DNA of 64,000 nt from an uncultured Sphingomonadaceae bacterium (GTDB taxonomy: Bacteria > Pseudomonadota > Alphaproteobacteria > Sphingomonadales > Sphingomonadaceae). Below, piece after piece: positions 15,568-24,062 of the stretch. Each line of letters opens with the position of its first letter. The first letter of the stretch is position 1. The translations under genes were made by a program, and so were the position numbers. The stretch spans positions 1,215,501 through 1,279,500 of the forward strand of contig CANNFX010000001.1 in NCBI GenBank assembly GCA_947504025.1, given 5' to 3'. The notes beneath the pieces were generated by a model, which worked only from the letters and a program-made list of their open reading frames with translations, made no database searches and was not told the DNA's origin.

Positions 15568-18291
15568 ATGAAGTTACTTCGTTCCAAACGGTTCAGCGCC
15601 GCTGCGAGTTTCGCAGCGGCCTTTGCTGTGTTTGGAGCAAGCGCGCCAGCGCTGGCACAAGGTGCTGGCACCAGTACAAACAGCAGCTGGCAAGCCAACG
15701 ATGATGATTTCCTGCTGCTTGAAGCTAAGATAAAGCGCTATCGGTTGAACGGTGAAATCCGCGGCTATCAGACGGATCGCGGTGTTTGTTTCGACTTCGC
15801 CGATATCATCCAGTCTTTCGATATACCTGTCCGACTAGATAAGAAGTCGCGCCGCGCAACCGGCTGGCTCTTTGCGGAGGATCAAACATTCACTATCGAC
15901 CGTGACTCCAATACGGTACAAAACGTGAACAATAGGGCGAAACTCGCGAATGGCGATATTTACGATACGCCTGAAGGCTGGTGTGTGGACAGTAAAGTCT
16001 TGTCTCGCTGGCTTGGTGTAACCCTGAAGCCTGATCTGCAGAATGCTGCAATTCGGATCGAAGACGGGGACGATTTGCCCTTCATCGCGGCCATTGAGCG
16101 CAAAAGTCGTGCGGCGCGACTTCGTCCGAAGCAGGCTTCTTTCGATCTGTCGAAGCTGGACCAGGCGGATACACCTTATCGCAGCTGGCGCACGCCTTCT
16201 GTTGATGCTGTTGTAAGTGTTGGCGTGGATGTCCGGCCGAACCGGGCTACTCAGGTGGAACGCCGCTATGAGCTGTTCAGCAGCGGAGAGATTGCAGGAG
16301 CCAGTTTTGACGCTCGGCTCGCCTCTGATCGTCAGGGTGTGCCGGATTCACTCCGGCTTCGCGCCTATAAGATTAATCCAGAGGGCGGGATGCTTGGCCC
16401 GCTCGACGCGAAGGTTGTCGCTGTAGGTGACGTCGAGACGCCGACCTCCAGCCTGACCGGTCAAACGGCAGTTGGCCGTGGAGCTTATGTCAGCAACCGG
16501 CCTCCCGGCCGTGGTGGCAGCTTCTCGACCACCACCCTGCGCGGCACGCTGCCGGCGGGATGGGATGCGGAGCTTTACCGGAATGGCCAGCTGCTTGCGC
16601 ACCAGGGTGATAGGGCTGATGGCCGCTACGAATTCATCGATGTCGAGCTTCTATTCGGGCAAAACGCGCTCGAAGTTGTATTGTACGGCCCACAGGGACA
16701 AATCCGGCGTGAGCGAACCAGCCTGCCGGTTGGATTGCAAAGTATCGCTCCGGGCGAATTTCAATATTGGGCAGGTGTAGTCGAACAGGACCGTGACCTG
16801 ATCGATCTTAGAGACCGGATACAGGACCCCATGACTGGTTGGCGAGGCGGCATCGGTGTCGAGCGCGGCTTTGATCAGCGGACCATGGGTTCATTCGGCT
16901 TGCAAAGCATTGTTTTAGGCGGTGTCAGGCGAAATTATGCCGAGGCGAGCGTGCTGCGTTCTGTTGGGCCGATGCTACTCGAGCTTTCGGCTGCGCAGGA
17001 ATTTGGCCGGGGCCGCGCATTTAGCGGGCAAGCCCTTGGTAAAATTGGTAAAATTAACTTTCAGGCTGAGACTCTATGGGTTGATGGCGGGTTTGAGAGC
17101 GAATTGGTGAGCTCCCAGCGCAAGAGCGAACATAGATTCACGTTGGAATCTTCCCTTAAGCTCGGCAAGATCGCTATTCCCGTGCAGGCTGGTGTGTCGC
17201 ATTCCGCCGATCGTGATGGGACAAAAGTCACAGAAGTGTCCGCACGCGCCTCTATCAGTGCGCGAAATTTCGCTTTGACGACCGAATTGGCACATTTGAA
17301 GACCGATGGCGCCCGTGTTGGACCCAATGACGGGACCAGGTTGCGTTTGCTCGCCAATACACGGCTTGTGGGCGTTCGTTTGCGCGGTGAAGTAGATTTC
17401 AAACTGTCCGGGCGTGACAAGGGCTTCCGAACAGCCAGCCTGGTTGCTGAGAAGAGCCTCAATGAGGTTTCAGATATGGCTGTGCGTATTGATCATGATG
17501 CAACGGCTGATCGCACATCGGGTGAAGTGGCCTATGTCCGCCAGTTCAATGACTTTTCGATCAGTTCGGGCCTTACAGCCGGAACCGACGGATCTTTCGG
17601 TGGCCGGCTTTCGCTCAACTTTAGCTTCGGGCCCGATCCGGTCGATGGCGGTATTCGTTTCTCACGTAACAAGCTCGCCCGCACGGGGCAGGCTGCGGTT
17701 ACGGTTTTCCGCGATGACAATGGCGACGGACGTCGCTCTGCAGGAGAACAAGTACTTGAAAATGTTGGAGTAGAAGCTGGTTTCCGAACCACAGAATCAA
17801 TTACAAATGCAAATGGGCAGACGATTGTCGATGGGCTGAAGCCCTACATCCCTGTGGTGGTCGGCATCGACGAAGCCAGTCTTGATGATCCATTCCTTGC
17901 AGCTGGCAGCGCAGGCGTAGTCGTCACACCGCGGCCTGGTGTTGCGGCACATATCGAGCTGGCGGTTACTCCGACTGGCGAAGTTGAGGGCATGCTTCAC
18001 AGCGTGTCAGATGTACCGCGCGGCGGGGTCCGGCTGGAGCTGGTGAATGCGCGGGGTGCAGTCGCGGCCCAGGTCGCCAGTGAATTCGACGGGTTCTTCC
18101 TGTTCGACCGGATCCCCTACGGAACCTACAGGCTGCAGATTGTGGGTGAGGATGCGAATATCCTCGATGTGAGGAAGTCACTGTCCCAACCATTCACCAT
18201 TGGCCGCGATATGGATATCAAACGGCTTGGCGTGGTTCGGATGCGCACTTCCGCCGCAGAAATCGCCCTGGCCAGTCGAGGGGGTGATTGA
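15568..18291 (+). CDS. Usher-like outer-membrane protein with C-terminal SdrD-type repeats
   Basis: 907 residues. Signal peptide 1-31 (ALAQ). A roughly 130-residue N-terminal domain has two cysteines (RGVCFDF, EGWCVDS). Next are usher-like features: TLRGTLPAGWDAELYRNGQLL and LLFGQNALEVVLYGPQGQIR, as in the plug and middle of CS1/alternative-type ushers, then a long stretch of alternating strands (about 400-690) suited to a beta barrel. The C-terminal end has TVFRDDNGDGRRSAGEQ, typical of SdrD_B/carboxypeptidase-regulatory-like modules, and a final FDGFFLFDRIPYGTYRL beta-sandwich motif. It is co-transcribed with the chaperone. I infer that it exports the DUF4402 subunit; it is not a PapC-type usher. 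Confidence 0.78.
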   Translation: MKLLRSKRFSAAASFAAAFAVFGASAPALAQGAGTSTNSSWQANDDDFLLLEAKIKRYRLNGEIRGYQTDRGVCFDFADIIQSFDIPVRLDKKSRRATGWLFAEDQTFTIDRDSNTVQNVNNRAKLANGDIYDTPEGWCVDSKVLSRWLGVTLKPDLQNAAIRIEDGDDLPFIAAIERKSRAARLRPKQASFDLSKLDQADTPYRSWRTPSVDAVVSVGVDVRPNRATQVERRYELFSSGEIAGASFDARLASDRQGVPDSLRLRAYKINPEGGMLGPLDAKVVAVGDVETPTSSLTGQTAVGRGAYVSNRPPGRGGSFSTTTLRGTLPAGWDAELYRNGQLLAHQGDRADGRYEFIDVELLFGQNALEVVLYGPQGQIRRERTSLPVGLQSIAPGEFQYWAGVVEQDRDLIDLRDRIQDPMTGWRGGIGVERGFDQRTMGSFGLQSIVLGGVRRNYAEASVLRSVGPMLLELSAAQEFGRGRAFSGQALGKIGKINFQAETLWVDGGFESELVSSQRKSEHRFTLESSLKLGKIAIPVQAGVSHSADRDGTKVTEVSARASISARNFALTTELAHLKTDGARVGPNDGTRLRLLANTRLVGVRLRGEVDFKLSGRDKGFRTASLVAEKSLNEVSDMAVRIDHDATADRTSGEVAYVRQFNDFSISSGLTAGTDGSFGGRLSLNFSFGPDPVDGGIRFSRNKLARTGQAAVTVFRDDNGDGRRSAGEQVLENVGVEAGFRTTESITNANGQTIVDGLKPYIPVVVGIDEASLDDPFLAAGSAGVVVTPRPGVAAHIELAVTPTGEVEGMLHSVSDVPRGGVRLELVNARGAVAAQVASEFDGFFLFDRIPYGTYRLQIVGEDANILDVRKSLSQPFTIGRDMDIKRLGVVRMRTSAAEIALASRGGD

Positions 18292-18315
18292 CCAGGACGA
18301 CTTCTGCGAACCTGG

Positions 18316-19248
18316 TTATTTGCTGTATTTGATCCGCTTGGTTGGCGTGGTCTTCACTCGCTTTTCGCGAACGATCTTACGTTGGGCCGGAACATAGGTT
18401 GTCTGCGGAACGTGGACGGTTTCCGTAACCCATTCCTCAGTTACATATTCACGGACGACGCGCTTTTGCGGCACGGCGACGAGCACTGGCTGCATGGTGT
18501 ACACATAGGTGTAGGCCTGCGGCTGGTAATAGCCTCCATACTGGCCGCGATATCCGCCGTTGTAATATTCGTCGAGCCAAGCCTCGCATTCCTTCTTGGC
18601 GCGGCGTTTACCGCTGCTTGAAATCGCTGAACCGATTGCGGCTCCGGCGAGACCGCCGATACCAGCCCCGATCAATGTGCCGCCGAGACGTTCGCCGTCG
18701 GCAATGCGGTTGCCCGCAATACCGCCGCCAACTGCACCAAGCAGAAAGCCAAGAATACCGCCCTTGCTGTCGCCGCGCTTGTAACGGGCGCGGCATTCAT
18801 CAAGCCATTCCTCGCGATCGAAGCGGGGCTGCGGGGGATAGGCTGCGGCCTGTTGAGGGTATGCGCCATGCGGAGCAGGAGCGTGATGATTCGTATATTG
18901 CGGTGCATGATGCATTGGTGCGGCCATTTGCGGATGTGCAGGTGCATATTGCGGTGCGTGAACCGGTGCGACTGCATATTCCTGCGATGGCGTGGCATAT
19001 GTATCGACATGCGGATGTGCGTGGGTGCGGGGTGCTGGCTCGGCATAGGTATATTCGTCAGCTGGTAGCGGCTGAACGACCGCTTCGTGACGCATGATCA
19101 CCGTCTCATATTCCTCGTCAGCAACCTGCTGCCCATGAGCATAGGTTGCTGTCTCGTAGGACATCTCGGGCGCTTCTTGCGCCAGTGCCGGTGTGGCAGC
19201 GAGCGCTGCACTCAAGGCACCCAGAGCGGCTGTTGAGCGAATGATCAT
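18316..19248 (-). CDS. Glycine-zipper protein with His/Pro-rich linker, secreted
   Basis: 310 residues. Signal peptide 1-23 (TPALAQ). Residues about 60-150 are rich in His, Pro, Ala, Tyr and Gln with repeated HAPQY-like units. A glycine zipper of two hydrophobic helices follows (GGILGFLLGAVGGGIAGN and GGTLIGAGIGGLAGAAIGSA), then a Tyr/Gly segment and a basic Val/Arg-rich tail (REKRVKTTPTKRIKYSK). Glycine-zipper envelope proteins are common, but their roles are varied. ATG 19248 follows GGGGAAG on the minus strand. It is convergent with the usher gene, 24 bases away. Confidence 0.78.
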   Translation of the reverse strand: MIIRSTAALGALSAALAATPALAQEAPEMSYETATYAHGQQVADEEYETVIMRHEAVVQPLPADEYTYAEPAPRTHAHPHVDTYATPSQEYAVAPVHAPQYAPAHPQMAAPMHHAPQYTNHHAPAPHGAYPQQAAAYPPQPRFDREEWLDECRARYKRGDSKGGILGFLLGAVGGGIAGNRIADGERLGGTLIGAGIGGLAGAAIGSAISSSGKRRAKKECEAWLDEYYNGGYRGQYGGYYQPQAYTYVYTMQPVLVAVPQKRVVREYVTEEWVTETVHVPQTTYVPAQRKIVREKRVKTTPTKRIKYSK

Positions 19249-19320
19249 GTTTTCTTCCCCATAATGGCGGTCCGGACATTGCGGCCCGAACTTAAGGCCG
19301 TGCACCGATTCTCCGGAGCA

Positions 19321-19335
19321 TTAACCTGAAATTTA
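19321..19335 (-). promoter_or_regulatory. CtrA-box-like sequence ahead of the glycine-zipper gene
   Basis: Read on the minus strand as TAAA-N7-TTAA, one mismatch from TTAA-N7-TTAA, ending 73 bases before the start codon. Its position resembles that of the box before the chaperone gene. Chance occurrence is possible. Confidence 0.25.
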
Positions 19336-19425
19336 GCATCGTGAGGCGCAGAGGCCCAAGCTTTCGCATCGCGTTGTCCCGTTTCGGGGCGCTTGGGGGT
19401 GAGGCGAATGGGCGCCAAATATGGC

Positions 19426-19908
19426 CTAGATGTATTGGGCGATTGCTTTGGAAAGCGCTTCGATTCCTGCTGCGTCTTCGTCATTGAAACGCGCATTCTC
19501 AGGGCTATCGAGGTCGATTACAGCCACTACCTTGCCGTCACGAATGACTGGAACGACGAGTTCCGACAGCGTGTCGCCGTCGCAGGCAATATGTCCTGAG
19601 AAAGCATGAACATCGGCTACCAACTGGGTTTCTCCGCTCTCTGCAGCAGTGCCGCATACGCCTTGTCCCATGGGGATTCGGATGCAAGCAGGCTTGCCGG
19701 CAAAGGGACCAAGCACGAGTTCATCACCGATCACGCGGTAGAAGCCTGCCCAGTTGAGCCGGGGTACAAATTGCCAGATCAGTGCTGCGACATTGGCCAT
19801 ATTGGCCACCGGATCGCTCTCACCATCCACTAACGCGGCGGCTGAACCTGTCAGTTCACGGTACATCTCGTCGACGGGAAGGTCGGGATCAGCTTTGAAA
19901 TCATACAT
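19426..19908 (-). CDS. msrC: Free methionine-(R)-sulfoxide reductase (GAF domain)
   Basis: Reduces free Met-R-sulfoxide, protecting against oxidation; cytoplasmic. 160 residues, a single GAF domain with LNWAGFY, LGPFAGKPACIRI, GQGVCGTAAE and DVHAFSGHIACD. The three cysteines at 75, 85 and 109 match the three conserved cysteines of the fRMsr (YebR/MsrC) group, so the enzyme should be active. Divergent from the dehydrogenase at 19971. Confidence 0.92.
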   Translation of the reverse strand: MYDFKADPDLPVDEMYRELTGSAAALVDGESDPVANMANVAALIWQFVPRLNWAGFYRVIGDELVLGPFAGKPACIRIPMGQGVCGTAAESGETQLVADVHAFSGHIACDGDTLSELVVPVIRDGKVVAVIDLDSPENARFNDEDAAGIEALSKAIAQYI

Positions 19909-19970
19909 GGGGCGATAGTTAAGCCGCTAAACCATTGCCGCAAGGCCATGTAGGAATTAACACGGGCGAC

Positions 19971-21449
19971 ATGACAACAAAGCGCAAAATTCTCATCGGC
20001 CTGCTCGTTATTGTGCTGGCTATCATTGCAATCGGCGCCTGGCTCATCCGCGGTAACCCGGCTGATCATTCGGTTGACGAGGTTGCCGGCACGGAGCCGC
20101 TGCTGACCAATCCAGAAGCGGAAACGTTTCCGACTATCGCAATTGCCGAGCCAATCGGCTGGAAAGATGATGAAACTCCAACGGCTGCCGAAGGTCTTGT
20201 AGTGACGCGCTTTGCAGAAGGCCTCGAACACCCTCGCGTTGTATACACCCTGCCTAACGGTGATGTTCTGGTTACTCTGACCCGCGCACCGGCGAACAAT
20301 ACAGCCGGCGGCATCGTAGGGTTCATCGAGGAGATTCTGTATGAAAGAGCTGGGTCTGCTGGCCAGTCTCCCGAGCAGCTGGTTCTGCTGCGCGATGTAG
20401 ATGGCGATGGAGTTGCCGAGACGCGCAAGGTTTTACGCGATGATCTTGCTACGCCTTCCGGCATCGAATGGCGGGACGGCAAGCTCTACATTGCTAATCA
20501 CGATGCGCTGCTTTCTTTTGACTATGCGCTGGGCGATGATGTGGTGGCTGGCGACGCCACCAAACTGATGGATCTGCCGCCAGCTGGTAGCCATTGGATG
20601 CGCAATATTTTCATGCCACCCGAAGGTGACGTGATTTATATCGCGGTCGGATCAGCTTCCAATATCGGCGAAAAAGGTATGGAAATCGAGAAAGGCCGTG
20701 CGGCGATCCACGAATATAATGTCGAGAGTGGCAAATCGCGAATCTACGGAACTGGAATGCGCAATGCCAATGGCATGGCCTACAATCCTTGGAGCGAGGA
20801 GCTGTGGACCACTGTGAACGAACGCGACATGCTCGGTTCTGACATGGTGCCCGACTATCTCACCAATGTTCCTATCGGCGTGAATTACGGTTGGCCCTGG
20901 TATTACTACAAGGACAACGTTGATGACCGGGTGGAAGCGCCCATGCCGTCTACATTGCCTGGCTATGTCCGAAATCCTGAATTCGCACTTGGCCCTCACG
21001 TCGCGGCGCTGGGGCTGGTCTTTACCGAAGAAGGTAGCCGGATGGGTACCAATTTCGGGAATGGCGCCTTCATTGCGCGGCATGGTTCGTGGAACCGCAA
21101 ACCGCCATCGGGTTATGACCTTGTCTATGTCGAGTTCGACGACCGCGGCAATCCGCAAGGAAAGCCGGTTGAAGTTCTGGGCGGTTTCCTGACCGGTGAC
21201 GGCACTACGCGCGGTCGCCCGACGTGGGTCGATTGGGCTGGCGATGGCGCTCTATTGATGAGCGATGATACGGCTGGGATCATCTGGCGGGTTATCGCAC
21301 CCGACGCAGAACCTGCTGCAAAACCGGTTGCGCCTGTCAGGAAGAGTCTTTCGCCGCGCCGGAACCTCACGGGCGATCCAAAAGGCCGTTTCAATCAGGA
21401 TTTCTCGCGTGAAGCAAAGGCCGCCGCAGCTGCAAAGGCAGCCGAATAG
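19971..21449 (+). CDS. PQQ-dependent sugar dehydrogenase / sorbosone dehydrogenase family protein
   Basis: 492 residues with an N-terminal membrane anchor (KILIGLLVIVLAIIAIGAW) and then a six-bladed propeller of the glucose/sorbosone dehydrogenase family: LEHPRVVYTLPNGDVLV, GIEWRDGKLYIANHD, GSHWMRNI, GMRNANGMAYNPWSEELWTTVNERD, VNYGWPWYYY and HGSWNRKPPSGYDLV. The His and Arg of the propeller active site are present, and PQQ use is inferred from the family. The protein sits in the periplasm, tethered to the inner membrane. ATG 19971 is chosen because the anchor begins there; the frame is open from 19935. The C-terminal tail is Ala/Lys-rich. Confidence 0.88.
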   Translation: MTTKRKILIGLLVIVLAIIAIGAWLIRGNPADHSVDEVAGTEPLLTNPEAETFPTIAIAEPIGWKDDETPTAAEGLVVTRFAEGLEHPRVVYTLPNGDVLVTLTRAPANNTAGGIVGFIEEILYERAGSAGQSPEQLVLLRDVDGDGVAETRKVLRDDLATPSGIEWRDGKLYIANHDALLSFDYALGDDVVAGDATKLMDLPPAGSHWMRNIFMPPEGDVIYIAVGSASNIGEKGMEIEKGRAAIHEYNVESGKSRIYGTGMRNANGMAYNPWSEELWTTVNERDMLGSDMVPDYLTNVPIGVNYGWPWYYYKDNVDDRVEAPMPSTLPGYVRNPEFALGPHVAALGLVFTEEGSRMGTNFGNGAFIARHGSWNRKPPSGYDLVYVEFDDRGNPQGKPVEVLGGFLTGDGTTRGRPTWVDWAGDGALLMSDDTAGIIWRVIAPDAEPAAKPVAPVRKSLSPRRNLTGDPKGRFNQDFSREAKAAAAAKAAE

Positions 21450-21452
21450 ATC

Positions 21453-22277
21453 TTACAGCTTGCGGCCCGCGCGGCCAGCAAGCTCTGTTACATATTGCCA
21501 AGCGGTTCGGCCTGATCGTGCGCCGCGCCGCTTGGCCCATTCCAGTGCATCAGCTTCTTCGAACTGGAGGCTGGCGGGTTTCGCATAGGCCGCAACTATG
21601 GCGAGATAATCATCTTGCGAACAATTATGGAAACCGAGCGAGATACCGAAGCGGTCCGACAGGGCCAGTGCGTCATCCAGTGCATCGCGCAAAATAAGAG
21701 CCCCATCCTGCTCGCTCGCCTCGCGCGGGACAATCGAGCGGCGGTTGGAAGTCACGGCCAGCCTTACATTGTCCGGTCTCGCTTCAACTCCGCCCTCTAG
21801 CCAGCTGCGGAGTTGGCGCGGACCATTTGTGTCTTGGGGCGAAAAGCCCAGATCATCTATATAGACGAGGAAATTGCGTTTCTGCTTCGCGAGAATACGA
21901 AACAGATCGGGCAGATCGCCCAGCGCGTCGCTGGCCACCTGGACCAGAGCAATCGCGCCCGCATTGCCCTGCTGCGCGGAAATGATACTTGCGCGAAGCA
22001 GGGCGGATTTCCCCATGCCGCGTGCACCCCATAACAGCATGTCATGCGCAGCATGGCCCTTGGCCAAGCGCGCGATATTGGTGACTACGGCCTCTTTTTG
22101 CGCATCCACCGCAAGCAATGTGCCGAGCGCAGGAGCCTCAAGACAGTCAATTGCACGCCCGCGCTGGGCATCCCATGCATAGGCTGGGCTGGTGAGCCAG
22201 TTGGTCCGGTCCCTCGGTGGTGCGATCCGCTCCAACGCATCGGCGATGCGGGCTAGCGGATCACCTTGATCGGTCAT
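21453..22277 (-). CDS. DUF815 family AAA ATPase
   Basis: 274 residues. MLLWGARGMGKSALLRA is Walker A, and FLVYIDDLGFS is Walker B. VRLAVTSNRRSIVPRE carries the sensor-type asparagine and arginines of the DUF815 group. The function of the family is unknown; it resembles DnaA/IstB-like ATPases. ATG 22277 overlaps the acyl-CoA dehydrogenase stop as ATGA. The frame is open to 22481, but that part is antisense to the dehydrogenase coding end and very Arg-rich. It ends three bases from the convergent dehydrogenase gene. Confidence 0.85.
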   Translation of the reverse strand: MTDQGDPLARIADALERIAPPRDRTNWLTSPAYAWDAQRGRAIDCLEAPALGTLLAVDAQKEAVVTNIARLAKGHAAHDMLLWGARGMGKSALLRASIISAQQGNAGAIALVQVASDALGDLPDLFRILAKQKRNFLVYIDDLGFSPQDTNGPRQLRSWLEGGVEARPDNVRLAVTSNRRSIVPREASEQDGALILRDALDDALALSDRFGISLGFHNCSQDDYLAIVAAYAKPASLQFEEADALEWAKRRGARSGRTAWQYVTELAGRAGRKL

Positions 22278-24016
22278 CCGGCGAGTTGATCGGCAGTAAG
22301 TGCGTAGAGCAGCTCGCTGCCCCCGCGCGCAGCAGCGGCAAGGCCGCTGGCCTCCGGCACTATGTGCTCGAGGAAGTATCGCACAGTGACGGGTTTGATT
22401 GCTTCCAATGCAGGGGCGCCGCCTGCTTCGATTGCGCGCTTTTGTCTCAGCAATTGCCAGCCGGCGACCGCGACGGCGCACATTTCTGTGAAGGGCACAC
22501 TGCCTGCCAAACGGTCGTCGAGGCTGGCTTCGTCAGCCATCCACTTGGCGATATCAGCGCATTCGCCCGCCAGTTTTGCAAGGGTAGGAGTTTCCCCGGA
22601 ATCTGCCACGATATCTTGTAGCAGGCGATCCAGAACCGCGCCCCCTTCGAAGCCCAATTTGCGGGTTACGAGGTCTGCGGCCTGAATGCCGTTGGTGCCT
22701 TCATAGATCGGAGCGATCCGTGCATCGCGGTAATGCTGCGCTGCGCCGGTTTCTTCGATAAAGCCCATTCCGCCGTGAATTTGAACACCGATGCTAGCCA
22801 CGAGAACGCCGGTATCGGTGCCCCATGCTTTGATCATGGGGACAAGGCATTCGCTGCGCATTTTTGCTTCACCGTCGTCCAATGTGCCGCGGTCGACCTG
22901 TCCGGTTGTGTAATAAAGCAATGCACGCATGCCTTCGGTAAGGCTTCGCATGCGCAGGAGCATGCGGCGGACGTCGGGATGTTCGATGATCGGGACTGGT
23001 TCACGGCTATCGGACCCGGCGCGGGCAGATTGGACGCGGTCGGTCGCGTAATGTGTTGCTTGTTGGAGCGCACGTTCGGCCACTTCGACGCCTTGAGCAC
23101 CAACATTGATACGGGCTGAGTTCATCATGGTGAACATGGCGCGGAGGCCGCCAAATTCGGCGCCTACCATTTCGCCAACGCATTCCGCATTGTCACCAAA
23201 GCTCATGACGCATGTTGGTGAAGCGTTGATGCCGAGCTTATGCTCAAGGCTGACGCAGCGGACATCGTTTCGCGGTCCTAGCGAACCATCGGCATTCACA
23301 TGATACTTTGGCACAACAAACAGCGAGATGCCGCGGCTCCCATCAGGAGCGCCGGGCGTACGGGCCAGGACCAGATGGATGATGTTCTTTGCAAGCTCAT
23401 GTTCGCCCCAGGTTATGTAGATTTTCTGACCCTGGATCAGATATTTGCCGGCATGTTCGCCATCTTCGATGGGGGTTGCTGTTGAGCGCAGGGCACCGAC
23501 GTCGCTACCGGCTTGCGGTTCGGTCAGGTTCATTGTTCCCGACCATTCGCCGCTTATGAGGTTGGGCAGATACATTGCCTTTTGTGCGTCGCTGCCATGA
23601 TCTTCAATTGCGTCGATCGACCCTATGGACAGCATCGGCAGCAGGTTAAAAGCAAAGTTTGCTGTGCCGAGATTTTCGAGCACATTGCAGCCCAGCGTGC
23701 TGGGCAGACCTTGGCCGCCGAATTCGGTGGGTGAAGAAATCGCGTTCCAACCTTGCTCGACATAGCCCTGATAGGCCGCCGCAAAGCCATCGGGCAACCG
23801 AACCACGCCGTTCTCTAACTTTGCGCCGTCAGTATCGCCGATACGGTTGAGCGGAGCCCATTCGCCCGAGGCAAATGCGCCGATGCCCTCGGCAATAGCC
23901 TCAACCATATCGGTTTCTGCAGCAGCGAAGCGCTCGCTCTGTGCAAGCTCCTCGATCCCGGCGCAAACGCGCATGGCGAGAAGCTGATCTTGAGTCGGCG
24001 GAGTGAAGCTGTGCAC
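22274..24016 (-). CDS. Acyl-CoA dehydrogenase (long form with extra C-terminal domain)
   Basis: FAD flavoprotein oxidising an acyl-CoA to the 2-enoyl-CoA. 580 residues, the length of the DmdC/long-chain group rather than the 380-residue classical enzymes. MNLTEPQAGSDVGAL is the FAD/substrate signature, YITWGEHEL follows, and QIHGGMGFIEETGAAQHYRDARIAPIYEGTNGIQA holds the catalytic-base region and the second family signature. After residue 470 comes the helical C-terminal domain of this subgroup. The chain length of its substrate cannot be told. It is translationally coupled to the DUF815 gene. Confidence 0.93.
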   Translation of the reverse strand: MHSFTPPTQDQLLAMRVCAGIEELAQSERFAAAETDMVEAIAEGIGAFASGEWAPLNRIGDTDGAKLENGVVRLPDGFAAAYQGYVEQGWNAISSPTEFGGQGLPSTLGCNVLENLGTANFAFNLLPMLSIGSIDAIEDHGSDAQKAMYLPNLISGEWSGTMNLTEPQAGSDVGALRSTATPIEDGEHAGKYLIQGQKIYITWGEHELAKNIIHLVLARTPGAPDGSRGISLFVVPKYHVNADGSLGPRNDVRCVSLEHKLGINASPTCVMSFGDNAECVGEMVGAEFGGLRAMFTMMNSARINVGAQGVEVAERALQQATHYATDRVQSARAGSDSREPVPIIEHPDVRRMLLRMRSLTEGMRALLYYTTGQVDRGTLDDGEAKMRSECLVPMIKAWGTDTGVLVASIGVQIHGGMGFIEETGAAQHYRDARIAPIYEGTNGIQAADLVTRKLGFEGGAVLDRLLQDIVADSGETPTLAKLAGECADIAKWMADEASLDDRLAGSVPFTEMCAVAVAGWQLLRQKRAIEAGGAPALEAIKPVTVRYFLEHIVPEASGLAAAARGGSELLYALTADQLAG

Positions 24017-24062
24017 GTGTGATTTCCTTGGCTTTTGTGCGCCTCACCTATAGCGCGGGGGC

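Noticed and set aside
18292..18315. CCAGG/CCTGG arms between the usher and glycine-zipper genes
   Set aside because: Five to six pairs around a 14-base loop with no T tract; likely chance.
24007..24020. CACGTG-containing string near the acyl-CoA dehydrogenase start
   Set aside because: Lacks the TGTT and AACA arms of parS, so it is not a ParB site.
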